Notes: a model not told the origin generated them from the sequence alone. Positions 44,996 to 54,772 are shown, numbered from the stretch's first letter. The stretch is 64,000 nt of DNA from Erwinia sp. S63 (GCF_016625195.1 NZ_JACVUP010000003.1:124001-188000), one strand, 5' to 3'. Numbers and translations: made by a program.

Positions 44996-46518
44996 AAATC
45001 ACTGCAGCAGAACCCCATTATTTAATTACCTTTGGCATGATTGGGCTATTTCTGGCGATCATGATTGCCGTGCTGTATGCCACCAACCGTAAAAGCACCT
45101 CCTTTTCTGATTACGCCGTCGGTGGCCGATCGTATGGGCCGTGGTATATCGCCATGAGCTATACCAACTCGTGGTGGCCGGGAGCGACTTTTACCGCTTT
45201 CTTCTCACTGTCGGTGAGCGGAGTGATCGGCTTCTATGGCGCGGTCTACTCAACGCTCGGCGTGACAGCCATGTATCTGATGGCGCGCCGTGCGTGGAAG
45301 TGGGGCCAACACTTCAACCTGACGACACAACCCGATTTGCTCGGCATGCGGTTTAATAGCCCGGCGGTGAAGCGAGTGGCGTCGATTATCGGCATCATCT
45401 GTGTCTTCCCGTGGGTGGTGATGGGGATACAGGCACTGGCGTTGTTGGTAGAGTTTGCCAGTTTTGGCCGTTGGGGTGTCACCACCTGCCTGATTGCTGG
45501 CGTGTTGCTGATTCTGGTGCGTCAGTACTGGACCGTCAGCATGGGCATGCGCGGGTTGATTATGACCGACATGTACCAAGGTATCATCGCCTATGGCTTA
45601 GGTGCGCTGGTGTGCGTGGTGCTGTTGTTTGGTGGCGATCACGGCTTCGGCCAACTGGCGACGTTGCCACCAGCGATGCTGCAGATTCCGGGCGCGGAGG
45701 GTTCGCACTATGGTCCCTGGTATATGTTCAGCCTGATTTTCACCGGCGTGATTGGATCAATGTGCTGGCCGATGAGCTTCCAGCGCATTTATACCGCCAG
45801 CGGCATCCGTGCTGTGAAGAAGGGCACGCTGTTAACCATTTTGCTGGTGGGCGGGTTTTACGCCATCCTGATGCTGTTCGCCACGGCGGTCAGTCAGGAT
45901 CCTAACGTGCAGGCCAATCCACAAAATGGCTTCTTCACGGCGCTGTTTGATCAGGGCGGCCCGTGGTTGCTGGCACTGGCGCTGGTGATTGTTCTTGCTG
46001 CCAGTATCGGTCACGTTGATGGATGCGTGCAGGTATGTGGTACGCAGTTTGCCAACGATCTGGCGACCTGGAATAAACCGCGTAGCGATCGTCAACTGAC
46101 GGTGCTGGCGAAGTCGGGCATGGTGGTATTTATCGTGGCTGCGGCGCTGCTGGCGTACTTCACCTTCAACTATTCCCGTTTGCAGCTGCTGGCGCAGATC
46201 TCCTATCAGGGGATCATTCAGTTGGCGGTGCCGTTGTTCTTTGGCATCTTTAGCCGCTTTGGTAATAAACAAGGTGCGCTAATGGGGATGATGACCGGGA
46301 TTATTATCGCTATCGTGCTCACCGTGTTCTTCCCGGATGACATCCCGGCGCTTGGCTCGCTGACCAGCGGCATCGTTGGCCTGGCGGGTAACGTGGCGGT
46401 GTTTGTGGTGTGTGGTTTGCTGATCCCGGTTGACGACAAAGAGAAAGCCCGTGTCGAAGCTTTGTTTGCGCTGGCTGACGGCGTAAAAGCACCAGTGGCA
46501 AAACCGCTGATGAATTAA
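44992..46518 (+). CDS. Sodium:solute symporter (SSS family)
   Basis: A 508-residue carrier with about 13 membrane segments. SDYAVGGRSYGPWYIAMSYTNSWWPGATFTAFFSLS is the family's first-helix region, and VDGCVQVCGTQFANDL matches the later SSS motif region. It imports an organic solute with Na+. Its unknown substrate is presumably what the amidase, amidohydrolase and kinases upstream process. Confidence 0.87.
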   Translation: MKITAAEPHYLITFGMIGLFLAIMIAVLYATNRKSTSFSDYAVGGRSYGPWYIAMSYTNSWWPGATFTAFFSLSVSGVIGFYGAVYSTLGVTAMYLMARRAWKWGQHFNLTTQPDLLGMRFNSPAVKRVASIIGIICVFPWVVMGIQALALLVEFASFGRWGVTTCLIAGVLLILVRQYWTVSMGMRGLIMTDMYQGIIAYGLGALVCVVLLFGGDHGFGQLATLPPAMLQIPGAEGSHYGPWYMFSLIFTGVIGSMCWPMSFQRIYTASGIRAVKKGTLLTILLVGGFYAILMLFATAVSQDPNVQANPQNGFFTALFDQGGPWLLALALVIVLAASIGHVDGCVQVCGTQFANDLATWNKPRSDRQLTVLAKSGMVVFIVAAALLAYFTFNYSRLQLLAQISYQGIIQLAVPLFFGIFSRFGNKQGALMGMMTGIIIAIVLTVFFPDDIPALGSLTSGIVGLAGNVAVFVVCGLLIPVDDKEKARVEALFALADGVKAPVAKPLMN

Positions 46519-46581
46519 CCCGTTGCATTCCTTTTCCTATCAAGGCCATGATAACGCTCTGACCCCTCATCGGAGCCTATC

Positions 46582-47277
46582 ATGGCCGTTTCCTCGCCGT
46601 TCAATATTGGTCTGTTGCTGTTCCCTCATCTCACTCAACTCGATCTCACCGGCCCGTGGGAAGTATTTGCCCGCATGCCCGGCGTGAGTAACTTTCTTAT
46701 CTGGAAAGACCGACAACCGGTGATGTCCGACCGAGGTTTAGCCATCGTGCCGACGACAACGTTTTCCGAGTGTCCGCCTCTGGACCTGATCTGCATTCCC
46801 GGCGGCCCGGGACAAATTGCGTTGATGGAGGATGAAGAGACGCTGGATTTTGTGCGGCAAAAGGCCGAACAAGCCCAATGGGTGACATCGGTATGTACCG
46901 GTTCACTGGTGCTGGGGGCAGCCGGTTTGTTGCAGGGATATCGTGCCACTTCGCATTGGGGGTCATTGGATCAGCTCAGCCTGCTGGGTGCCACGCCGGT
47001 AGCCGAACGTGTGGTGCGCGATGGTAATCGGATTACCGGCGCGGGTGTCACGTCAGGTATCGATTTTGCACTCACCGTGGCAGAAGAACTGTTTGGCCGC
47101 GACGTGGCGGAAAACATTCAGCTGCAGATGGAGTACGATCCCGCGCCACCGTTTCATGCAGGTTCACCACGCAGCGCCTCGCCGGAACGACTGGCGCAGG
47201 CGCAAAACCAGATGCATGACTTTATTGCTCGCCGCCGCGAGGCCACAGAAGCTGCCGCCGCCAGGCTTAAGCGCTAA
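46582..47277 (+). CDS. DJ-1/PfpI family protein (isonitrile hydratase-like)
   Basis: A 231-residue class I glutamine-amidotransferase-fold protein. IGLLLFPHLTQLDLTGPWEVFARMPG and ICIPGGPGQIALM lead to the nucleophile elbow VTSVCTGSLVLGAAGLLQG, with Cys near residue 108. HWGSLDQLSLLGATPV places a His nearby. The subgroup includes isocyanide hydratase, which turns isonitriles into N-formamides. Function here is unproven. It overlaps the convergent exporter gene by 11 bp. Confidence 0.82.
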   Translation: MAVSSPFNIGLLLFPHLTQLDLTGPWEVFARMPGVSNFLIWKDRQPVMSDRGLAIVPTTTFSECPPLDLICIPGGPGQIALMEDEETLDFVRQKAEQAQWVTSVCTGSLVLGAAGLLQGYRATSHWGSLDQLSLLGATPVAERVVRDGNRITGAGVTSGIDFALTVAEELFGRDVAENIQLQMEYDPAPPFHAGSPRSASPERLAQAQNQMHDFIARRREATEAAAARLKR

Positions 47278-48850
47278 CTAACTGGCCCAGCTCCAGCTTC
47301 AAACAGCGATCGGCGAGGTGGAAATAGCGATCGTCATGGGTGATCACCAGAACGGTTTTCCCCCGTGCTTTCAGCGCGGGGAGCAGTTGGTGGTAAAACA
47401 CCTCGCGAAACGCCGGATCCTGATCGGCTGCCCATTCATCAAACAGATAGAACGGGCGATCTTCCAGCCACGCCACCAGCAGCGCCAGGCGTTTACGCTG
47501 TCCGGTGGAGAGCGCCAACGTAGAGAAAGTGCCTTCCACCAGCGTCACTTTGCGGCTTAATTGCAGGGCATCCAGCAGGGCGTGCGCTTCGTCATTCCAG
47601 CGTGTGCTGTCGATGCCTTGCAAATCCTCAAACAGATGAAAATCATTAAACACGGCAGAAAACAGCTGTCGGTAACCGGCGCGGCTGCTCTCATTGATGA
47701 CTTCACCGTCCAGCATCAGTTGACCGCTATCCGCCTGATATAAACCGGTAAGCAGTCGTGCCAGCGTGGTTTTTCCGCTGCCGTTGCCGCCCGTCAGATA
47801 CACCAACTCACCGGGACGAAACTGCAACGAAAGAGGACCGAGTTGAAAAGCCTCATGCTGATAGGTGATGTCGCGCAGTTCCAGCTGATGGAAACTGAGC
47901 GGCGGTGCATCAAAGGTTGTTTGCTCAGGTGGCAGCTGCTGCTGCATGGCTTGAATGCGTTTGAGTGCAACCTGCGTGAGTGTCAGGCCGGGTAGGGCGG
48001 CGAGCGCTGTCTCAATCGGCACGATCATATAAAGAAACACCATCGCGAAACCAGACATCACCGCGCCGTGCAGATCCAGCATGTTGGCGAGTAAAAACAT
48101 CACCACGCCAATAAAGGCAAAAAAGAAGACGCTGGCCCAAATGTTGGCCAGAGCATACAGCACGTAACCGCGCGTACGCTCCACGCGCACCTGTTCAATG
48201 GTATTGAAAAGTTTGTTATGCAGAAACGCCTGTTTGCGCGGGGCGTGTAAGCGCAGTTCTTTCGCGCCGCTGAACAGCGCGCTCACCTCACCAGTCAGCG
48301 TCTCTTCCCGCTGACGTGACTGGCGCATCAGTTTTAAGGCGCGTTGATGCACTCCACTGTAGCCGAGTGAGCCTATTAACACTGTGATAAGCGCAATCAT
48401 CATCACGGTCAGCGACAGATAACCGAGATAGCCCATGCAGCCGATGATCACTGCCAGCGACATGACAAAACCCGGCAAGGCAATAAAGAACACCACCACC
48501 TGGTCGAGGTCCTGCGTCAAAACGCTGAGGGCACGCGGCATGCCGTGCTGTTCAAGATCGGCATAACCGGCATCCGCTACCTGCTGGACCAGCTTGCGGC
48601 GCAACTCGGCTTTGCAGCGCTGACCCATTGCCATAAACAGGGACTGACTCAGGGTGCGCGTGCCCAGCATCAGCAGCGCCAGCAGGGCGAACTGCCACGC
48701 CAGTTGCCAGCGCTGCGCCTCCGTTGCGCTCAATCCCTGATTGATGAGTGCCAGCAGCGCTGCATTGCTCAAGCCACCGATCACGCTGCAGGCCAGCGCG
48801 ACAAAAAACAGCACACCGGTGGTGCGCAGTAACATCAAATAAATCGACAC
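47267..48850 (-). CDS. Cyclic-peptide export ABC transporter, PvdE/SyrD/YojI-like
   Basis: A 527-residue fused exporter. The first about 300 residues hold six membrane segments; the ATPase has Walker A GGNGSGKT, the diagnostic signature STGQRKRLAL and Walker B RPFYLFDEWAADQD. This family moves siderophore precursors or small cyclic peptides out of the cytoplasm. It lies 8 bp after the FhuB-like gene, so it is the last gene of the siderophore operon. No peptide synthetase is nearby, so its cargo may be an apo-siderophore, a recycled siderophore or an antimicrobial peptide. Confidence 0.87.
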   Translation of the reverse strand: MSIYLMLLRTTGVLFFVALACSVIGGLSNAALLALINQGLSATEAQRWQLAWQFALLALLMLGTRTLSQSLFMAMGQRCKAELRRKLVQQVADAGYADLEQHGMPRALSVLTQDLDQVVVFFIALPGFVMSLAVIIGCMGYLGYLSLTVMMIALITVLIGSLGYSGVHQRALKLMRQSRQREETLTGEVSALFSGAKELRLHAPRKQAFLHNKLFNTIEQVRVERTRGYVLYALANIWASVFFFAFIGVVMFLLANMLDLHGAVMSGFAMVFLYMIVPIETALAALPGLTLTQVALKRIQAMQQQLPPEQTTFDAPPLSFHQLELRDITYQHEAFQLGPLSLQFRPGELVYLTGGNGSGKTTLARLLTGLYQADSGQLMLDGEVINESSRAGYRQLFSAVFNDFHLFEDLQGIDSTRWNDEAHALLDALQLSRKVTLVEGTFSTLALSTGQRKRLALLVAWLEDRPFYLFDEWAADQDPAFREVFYHQLLPALKARGKTVLVITHDDRYFHLADRCLKLELGQLVSA

Positions 48851-48858
48851 CTCATCTC

Positions 48859-50838
48859 CTATGAGTTTGTGCTATCTAAGGGCCGCCACAGCAGCAATGC
48901 CAGCCATGGTCCGCCCATCAGGGTTGCCATCAGGCCCGCAGGAATTTGCCGTGGATACAGCAGGTTGCTGCCGGCCCAATCAGCCAGCATCATTAAAATG
49001 GCGGCGATCACGGCGGCAAACATCATCTGTTCCATGGGTTTACGCGCGCCCAGCTGGCGGGCCAGTTGCGGGCCAAGTAAGCCGATAAATGACAGCGGCC
49101 CAACAATTAAGGTGGCAACGCCGGTCATTGCCGCAGCCAGCAGCATCAGCAATAACCGGGATTGAGTAACGTTCAGCCCAAGCGAGGAGGGAATTCCCTG
49201 CAGTGGCAAAAGCAACATCGCTCGCCGCAACAGGGGTGTCAGTGCCAGCAGTAACAGGGCCAGGGTGAAAGCTATCACGGCGATGGGTGTGCTGACGTAA
49301 TAGGTGGATCCGGTCATCAGCTGGCGCAGCATCGCGGCGGCCATACCGTTGTTGCTGATAACAATGGCGGCAACGGACTGGAACAGCGCAGTAATGGCCA
49401 GCCCGCTCAGCAACATGCGTTGTGGATTGAGGGCATAGTGGCGCGCCTGCCACAACGTTATCCCCAGTGTGATCAGCGCACCTGCCGCACTACTGGCAAT
49501 CATCACCGGCATGCCTGCCATCGGCCAAAGTAACAGTTGCACAGTAATACCCAGAGAAGCACCGGCACCGATGCCGAGCAGTTCCGGGCTGGCCATCGGA
49601 TTACGGCTGATACGTTGCAAAATCACCCCTGCAGCAGCCAGCAGCACGCCGGCAGCGATGGCGGCCAGCAAGCGCGGCAGGCGAAACGGCAACATCACCT
49701 GGATCTCAGCGAGGGAATTCCAGCGCCAGCCATCTACCCCATGAGCAAAGGCAAGCGCGATAATCAGCATCACGATAAACAGGGCAAGCACCGGCAAAAG
49801 TGTAAAGCTCCGCGCCGGGAAGGGAGCCGGTTGAGGCTCGTTCACATCGGGCTGGAAAAGATGGCGCAGGCGCGGCAAAAACCAGAGTAACAGCGGTGCG
49901 CCTGCCAGCGCAGTCATCATGCCGGTGGGGAGCAGCAAGCCATCAATACCATTGAGGCGACTGACCCACTGATCGGTCAGCCACAGTAAACCGGCGGCCA
50001 GGAGCGGTGACCAGAGAAGCTTCTGGCGCAGGCTTTTCGCGCCTGCCAGTACCGCCAGGTGTGGCGCAGCAAGCGCGATAAAACCGATGACGCCCACCAC
50101 ACTGATCACCAGGCTGCTCATTAGCAACGCAGACATAATCGCAATACCACGCACCCATCCTGCAGGCAAACCGATTGAGTGGGTAACCCGCTCATCCAGC
50201 GCCAGCAGGCGTAAAGGGCGCAAAATCAGCAGCACGGGAACTGCAGCGAGTAGCAACCGCGGTAATAACCACCACAATGCATGCGCATTCTCCTGCGCCA
50301 GCGAGCCGCCACCCCAGATAAACACGGCGGAAAGCGAACGGTCGTAAATGATCGACAGCAGCAGATTGGCCGCGCCGCAATACAGGTTCACCAGCATGCC
50401 CGCCAGCGTCAACGCCAGCGGGGTAAATCCCTGACGTAAACTGATCAGAAAAACCAGCGCAAAGGCGATGATGGCGCCGCTAAGCGCAATCCATTCACGG
50501 CCCACCAGCAGCCATGCGGGTGCCATCAAGGTGACGAGGGAAAGCGCTAAGGTTGCGCCGGAGGCAATGCCTAACGTCATCGGTTCGGCTAACGGATTGC
50601 GCAGCGCCTGCTGCATCACCACGCCGGTAAAGCCCAGCGCCAGACCACATAAAATTGCCATGCCCTGACGAGGTAACCACATCAGCGTGAAGACCTGTTG
50701 TGCCAGCGTGGGCATTGCGGTGCGGTGCAGCGCTTGCCAGGCATCGCGCCACGGCAATCGGTGCGCCAGCTGCTCAAGGCAAAGGATTAGCGCCACCGCA
50801 AACAGTAAAAGCGTCAGTGAGGCGGGATGGCGAGTCAT
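48859..50838 (-). CDS. fhuB: Iron-hydroxamate ABC transporter permease (FhuB-like, duplicated)
   Basis: A 660-residue protein, the same length as E. coli FhuB, made of two tandem FecCD-type permease halves (about 1-325 and 345-660, each with about 10 membrane segments). The repeated VVMQQALRNPLAEPMTLGIASGA and VILQRISRNPMASPELLGIGAGA show the duplication. It imports ferric hydroxamates handed over by the FhuD-like protein. The ATG at 50838 overlaps that gene's stop by 4 bp; a longer frame from 50970 lies inside it and is rejected. No FhuC ATPase is encoded in this operon. Confidence 0.92.
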   Translation of the reverse strand: MTRHPASLTLLLFAVALILCLEQLAHRLPWRDAWQALHRTAMPTLAQQVFTLMWLPRQGMAILCGLALGFTGVVMQQALRNPLAEPMTLGIASGATLALSLVTLMAPAWLLVGREWIALSGAIIAFALVFLISLRQGFTPLALTLAGMLVNLYCGAANLLLSIIYDRSLSAVFIWGGGSLAQENAHALWWLLPRLLLAAVPVLLILRPLRLLALDERVTHSIGLPAGWVRGIAIMSALLMSSLVISVVGVIGFIALAAPHLAVLAGAKSLRQKLLWSPLLAAGLLWLTDQWVSRLNGIDGLLLPTGMMTALAGAPLLLWFLPRLRHLFQPDVNEPQPAPFPARSFTLLPVLALFIVMLIIALAFAHGVDGWRWNSLAEIQVMLPFRLPRLLAAIAAGVLLAAAGVILQRISRNPMASPELLGIGAGASLGITVQLLLWPMAGMPVMIASSAAGALITLGITLWQARHYALNPQRMLLSGLAITALFQSVAAIVISNNGMAAAMLRQLMTGSTYYVSTPIAVIAFTLALLLLALTPLLRRAMLLLPLQGIPSSLGLNVTQSRLLLMLLAAAMTGVATLIVGPLSFIGLLGPQLARQLGARKPMEQMMFAAVIAAILMMLADWAGSNLLYPRQIPAGLMATLMGGPWLALLLWRPLDSTNS

Positions 50839-51707
50839 GGATTTGCCTCGTTTAACGCCTTGACCAGCGCTTCGGCGAAACGCACGGCGGTGAGCACGCC
50901 TCCTTCCGTCGAAAGGCCATCCGGTAACACCAGCAGTCGATGCCCATCCGATCGTGTGAGGGTATGCCACAACGGAGATTGCAATACGGGGTTGAGATCA
51001 ATTTCCGGCCAGGAAGGAAGCAGCGCCAGCCAGCCGGGCGGCAACTGCGTGAGTTGCTCCAGTTCCAGCGTGGCAAAGCCCTGATCGCCCACCGCAAACG
51101 GTGTGTGATGGGACAGGTCAAGTAATCCCAGCACGTCAGAAAACAGACTTCCCGCGCCCAAAGCCAGCACATGCAGGGTATCCAGTGGATGCAGTAAATA
51201 GATGGGTTTGTCTTTGAAGCGAACGGCTTGCTGTCGCGCACTCTCCAGGCGTTGCAGCAAACCTGCCATCACTTCGTCAGCGCGAGTGCGGATATCGGCC
51301 AGCTGTGCCAGCGCATGCAGATTCTGCTGCGCCTGTTGCCACGGATGGGGACTACTTGTCGAAAAGTAAGATAACGGAGCAATCCGGGATAATTGGGCTT
51401 CGGCCATACGGTGTGCCGGCGTGACCAGCAATGCGTCAGGGCGCAATTCAAACAAGGTTTCGTAATTGGGTTGGAACAGCAAACCCACGTCGGCGACCTG
51501 CTCGGGAAGCGGAGGCTGGCTAAACAGGCGGCGATACCAGTCGGGGGCGGCAACGCCAACCGGCGTAATGCCCAACAGCAGAGCCATTTCGGTGATCCCC
51601 CAATCGAGGATCACCCAGCGCGGCGTCGTTTTTGCCTGCAGCGGAAACGAAAAAAGGGCCGCGCCTGCCAGCGCGCCCTTGATCAGTGTTCGACGACGGA
51701 TTACCAC
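50835..51707 (-). CDS. fhuD: Iron-siderophore periplasmic binding protein (FhuD-like)
   Basis: A 290-residue binding protein. From the GTG at 51707 the N-terminus reads as a twin-arginine signal (IRRRTLIKGALAGAALFSFPLQA), as in E. coli FhuD. WVILDWGITEMALLLGITPVGVA opens the first lobe and YETLFELRPDALLVTPA continues it. GGTGAG lies 8 bp upstream; a start at 51755 would sit deep in the receptor gene. It binds ferric hydroxamates in the periplasm. The start overlaps the receptor's last 7 bp. Confidence 0.88.
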   Translation of the reverse strand: MVIRRRTLIKGALAGAALFSFPLQAKTTPRWVILDWGITEMALLLGITPVGVAAPDWYRRLFSQPPLPEQVADVGLLFQPNYETLFELRPDALLVTPAHRMAEAQLSRIAPLSYFSTSSPHPWQQAQQNLHALAQLADIRTRADEVMAGLLQRLESARQQAVRFKDKPIYLLHPLDTLHVLALGAGSLFSDVLGLLDLSHHTPFAVGDQGFATLELEQLTQLPPGWLALLPSWPEIDLNPVLQSPLWHTLTRSDGHRLLVLPDGLSTEGGVLTAVRFAEALVKALNEANP

Positions 51708-53830
51708 TGATAACTCACCGTGGCGATCAATTGACGGCGTAAGCCAAAGTGACAACCAAGATCGTTACAGTTGCTGAGGTACTGTTTATCGGTCAGGTTT
51801 TGCAGATTCAGACCAAGCTGCCAATCCTGCCAGCGATAGCGCATCATCGCGTCGTAGATCATCGCAGCCGGCACTTTCAGGCTGTTGTCGCTGGTGGCAT
51901 AGCTCGTGCCCACGTATCGACCGCCGCCGCCAATCGTCAGGCCATCCAATACACCCGGCAGAGCATATTCGGTCCAAAGCGCAGCAGTCTGGCGGGCAAT
52001 CGATACCGGTTGCTTACCTTGTGTATCATCATTGGCTGACAACACTTTCGGGTTGGTCAGCGCATAAGAGGCATTCACCAGCCAGCGAGAAGTGATATTG
52101 GCTTTCGCTTCCAGTTCTAATCCTTGCGAACGAATTTCGCCGGTCTGTACTGAGTAGTTGGCGTGATCCGGATCGGCGGTCAACACGTTGGTTTGGCGCA
52201 GGTCATACAGGGCCGCACTGAACAGCGCATTAAAGCCGTTTGGCTGATACTTAATCCCGACTTCCGACTGTTTGCCTTTGGTCGGTTTAAACGGATCGCC
52301 GCCAAACGAGGTGCCTGCCTGTGGCTGGAATGAGGTGCCGTAGCTGATATAAGGCGCAATACCGTTATCAAAGTGATACAGCAAACCGGCACGGCCGGTG
52401 GTGGCGTAATCATTCAGCTCAGTGCGCGTGCCGCTAACCCAATTCTGGCTGCGCGTTTGCGCTTTGTCATAGCGGCCGCCCAGATTGAGCACCCAGTTGT
52501 TCCACTTCATGCTGTCCTGCAGATAGATACCTTGCTGGGTCATGAAAGAGCGGCTGTGATAGTCGATCGATGGCGATTCTACTGGCGTGCTGTAATCCGG
52601 ATTGAGGTAGCTGATATCCGAAGCGCTGCCATAACCGCTGTTCTGCCGCAAATCGTCATGCACAAAATCGACACCCAACGTCAGCGCGTGATTGATGGCG
52701 CCGGTATCGAGATTGCCTTGCAGGTTGGTGTCCACATCAAAGGCGTTAAATGACTCGATCACCCGCATGCTGTCGCGACTCACCGTGGCTGATCCATCGG
52801 TGATGGTCGCGGTGGGGTAGACCATCTGATAATCACTGCTGGTATGCAGATAGCGCAGGTTTTGATGCACGCTCCAGACGTCATCAAACTTGTGCATAAA
52901 GTCATAGCCGATGCTGGCCTGCTCACGACGGTAATAGTCGAAGCCGGGCTGACCGCCGTAGAATTTGTCAGAGAAATTGCCCTGCGCAAGTTTTACAAGG
53001 CTGCCTTCCAGCGGCAACTGATTGTAAAAACCGGTGTAAGGATCTTTGCGGAATTGGCCAAGTAACGTCAGGCGCGTGTCGTCATTCGGCTGCCAGGTCA
53101 ACGCTGGCGCGATATCGTAATGCTTGTATTTAGTGTAATCGACTTGCGTGTCATTACGTGACCAGGTCCCGGTGATGCGGCCCAGCCAGTGTTCATCGTT
53201 ATCCAGTGCGCCTGAGAGATCGAGTCCGGTTTCGAACAGATTATGGCTACCGGTGCTGACAAAAATCTGGTGAATAGGCTCCGCGGTTGGGCGCTTACTC
53301 ATCAGGTTAATCACGCCACCGGGACTCGCCTGGCCGAATGTCACTGAACTCGGGCCTTTGACCACCTCAACGCGATCCAGCAGGAAAGTGTCGTAATTCG
53401 GACGCGACCAGTAAGTCACCGTTGGCAGGCGCAGGCCATCCAGGTATTCATCAGCGGCAAAACCACGGATATAGATGTCGTCAAAACGATAATCTGCACC
53501 GCCGCCTTCGGCACCAATTCCTGCGTTGTAACGCAGCGCTTGTGGCACATTCAATGCCGCCTGCGAAGCCATTTGCGCCTGGGTGATCACCGAGATGCTT
53601 TGTGGCGTTTCGATAATCGGCCGCGAGCTTTTTGTGACAGAATCTGCTTTCTTCGCCACCTGATTCCAGCTGTCGGCATCTGCGCTATCGCTATCGACAT
53701 TATTGGCTGTCACGGTGAGTGTGGCGTTCGAATTGTTATTATTATCAGCAGCCCAACTTGATGTGCTGCTGATCAGCATCAGCAGTAATACGCTCAGTGG
53801 CTTGCGCTTAAAGGTGCGATGACCCGGCAT
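51701..53830 (-). CDS. TonB-dependent siderophore receptor (FhuA/FhuE/FoxA family)
   Basis: A 709-residue outer-membrane receptor. A signal peptide (about 1-27) is followed by a TonB-box-like ATLTVTAN, then the plug domain (about 60-200, IETPQSISVITQAQMASQAALNVPQALRYNAG ... GPSSVTFGQASPGGVINLMSKRP) and a 22-strand barrel that ends in the aromatic TVSYQW. The SPGGVINL form of the plug is typical of hydroxamate receptors. It heads the operon behind a Fur box. The exact siderophore (ferrichrome, coprogen or ferrioxamine) cannot be set by eye. Confidence 0.93.
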   Translation of the reverse strand: MPGHRTFKRKPLSVLLLMLISSTSSWAADNNNNSNATLTVTANNVDSDSADADSWNQVAKKADSVTKSSRPIIETPQSISVITQAQMASQAALNVPQALRYNAGIGAEGGGADYRFDDIYIRGFAADEYLDGLRLPTVTYWSRPNYDTFLLDRVEVVKGPSSVTFGQASPGGVINLMSKRPTAEPIHQIFVSTGSHNLFETGLDLSGALDNDEHWLGRITGTWSRNDTQVDYTKYKHYDIAPALTWQPNDDTRLTLLGQFRKDPYTGFYNQLPLEGSLVKLAQGNFSDKFYGGQPGFDYYRREQASIGYDFMHKFDDVWSVHQNLRYLHTSSDYQMVYPTATITDGSATVSRDSMRVIESFNAFDVDTNLQGNLDTGAINHALTLGVDFVHDDLRQNSGYGSASDISYLNPDYSTPVESPSIDYHSRSFMTQQGIYLQDSMKWNNWVLNLGGRYDKAQTRSQNWVSGTRTELNDYATTGRAGLLYHFDNGIAPYISYGTSFQPQAGTSFGGDPFKPTKGKQSEVGIKYQPNGFNALFSAALYDLRQTNVLTADPDHANYSVQTGEIRSQGLELEAKANITSRWLVNASYALTNPKVLSANDDTQGKQPVSIARQTAALWTEYALPGVLDGLTIGGGGRYVGTSYATSDNSLKVPAAMIYDAMMRYRWQDWQLGLNLQNLTDKQYLSNCNDLGCHFGLRRQLIATVSYQW

Positions 53831-53873
53831 TTATTTTCCCCGATATGTTCCAATGGCCCCAAATAGTGATACA

Positions 53874-53892
53874 AATGATAATCATTACTATC
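53874..53892. promoter_or_regulatory. Fur box upstream of the siderophore receptor
   Basis: AATGATAATCATTACTATC matches the Fur consensus GATAATGATAATCATTATC over its core. It lies between the receptor start and the AraC-type regulator, so iron-Fur probably represses one or both. Confidence 0.8.
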
Positions 53893-54016
53893 TTATTTGA
53901 TAGCGTCCTGCTGGCGGGTTTGCATCTTCTGAATCGCAAATAACGCAGAGCAGACATCAATCGGCAATTTAACGGGATTGGGTGAAAGGGTGTTGCAGAA
54001 ACCACTTGCGGCGGAA

Positions 54017-54772
54017 ATGACGCCAGCACTGCCATTACTCGCCACGCGCGAAATGCATTATCAGGCTGGCCGTGAAGAGCGCTGGCACGCGCATGAAGTG
54101 GCGCAACTGGTGCTCTGTTTGCAGGGTGTGATGCGCGTGCAGACGCAAACCGCTTCCTGGACATTGACACCCGGTCGTGCGCTTTGGCTGCCGGGCAGTG
54201 TACCGCACGCGTTGACCGCGCTGAGTGATATCCGCAGTGCGAGTTTGTATCTCGATCCCAAACTGGCGCGGGCGTTTTGGCCGCAGGCGCGTAGCATGTT
54301 GATCTCGCCGCTATTACAGGTGTTGATGCAAACGCTGGTGGAGATCGAGTTGCAACCGCAACCCGACCTCGCGCGTGTAGATCTGATCTCACCGCTGTTA
54401 CTGGATGAGATCCGCCGTGCTTCGGACGGTTCGGTGTGTAATCTGCCGTTGCCCAGCGACCGCCGTTTACTCAACATTTGCCAGCAGCTACTGGCGACTC
54501 CGGCCAGCGGCGATACCTTGGAAGAGTGGGGCCAGCGCGTGGGTGCCAGTTCGCGCACGCTGGCCCGCCTGTTCCGCGAGCAAACCGGTATCACCTTTAC
54601 CCAATGGCGCCAGCAGTTACGTCTCTCAGAGGCACTGGTGCAATTGGCGCAAGGGCAGACGGTTTTGCGCACCGCCAACCAACTTGGTTACCAAAGCCCC
54701 AGCGCCTTTATCTCGATGTTCCGCCGTTTGATGGGTGAAACACCACAGCGATTTCTGCGAATTTCAGCCTGA
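54017..54772 (+). CDS. AraC-family transcriptional regulator with cupin-like N-terminus
   Basis: A 251-residue regulator. An N-terminal cupin-type sensor (HAHEVAQLVLCLQGVMRVQTQTASWTLTPGRALWLPGSVPHALTAL) precedes the two-helix-turn-helix AraC domain (about 150-251, LEEWGQRVGASSRTLARLFREQTGITFTQWRQQLRLSEAL). Starts at 53978 (TTG), 53990 (GTG) and 54017 (ATG) are all in frame; none has a strong site, and the ATG is chosen. Being divergent from the receptor across the Fur box, it may activate siderophore uptake, like other AraC regulators of hydroxamate loci. Its stop codon lies within a parS-like arm. Confidence 0.82.
   Translation: MTPALPLLATREMHYQAGREERWHAHEVAQLVLCLQGVMRVQTQTASWTLTPGRALWLPGSVPHALTALSDIRSASLYLDPKLARAFWPQARSMLISPLLQVLMQTLVEIELQPQPDLARVDLISPLLLDEIRRASDGSVCNLPLPSDRRLLNICQQLLATPASGDTLEEWGQRVGASSRTLARLFREQTGITFTQWRQQLRLSEALVQLAQGQTVLRTANQLGYQSPSAFISMFRRLMGETPQRFLRISA

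Noticed and set aside
48859..50970. FhuB-like start at 50970
   Set aside because: This would run 132 bp into the fhuD-like gene; the ATG at 50838 gives the exact FhuB length and an ATGA overlap.
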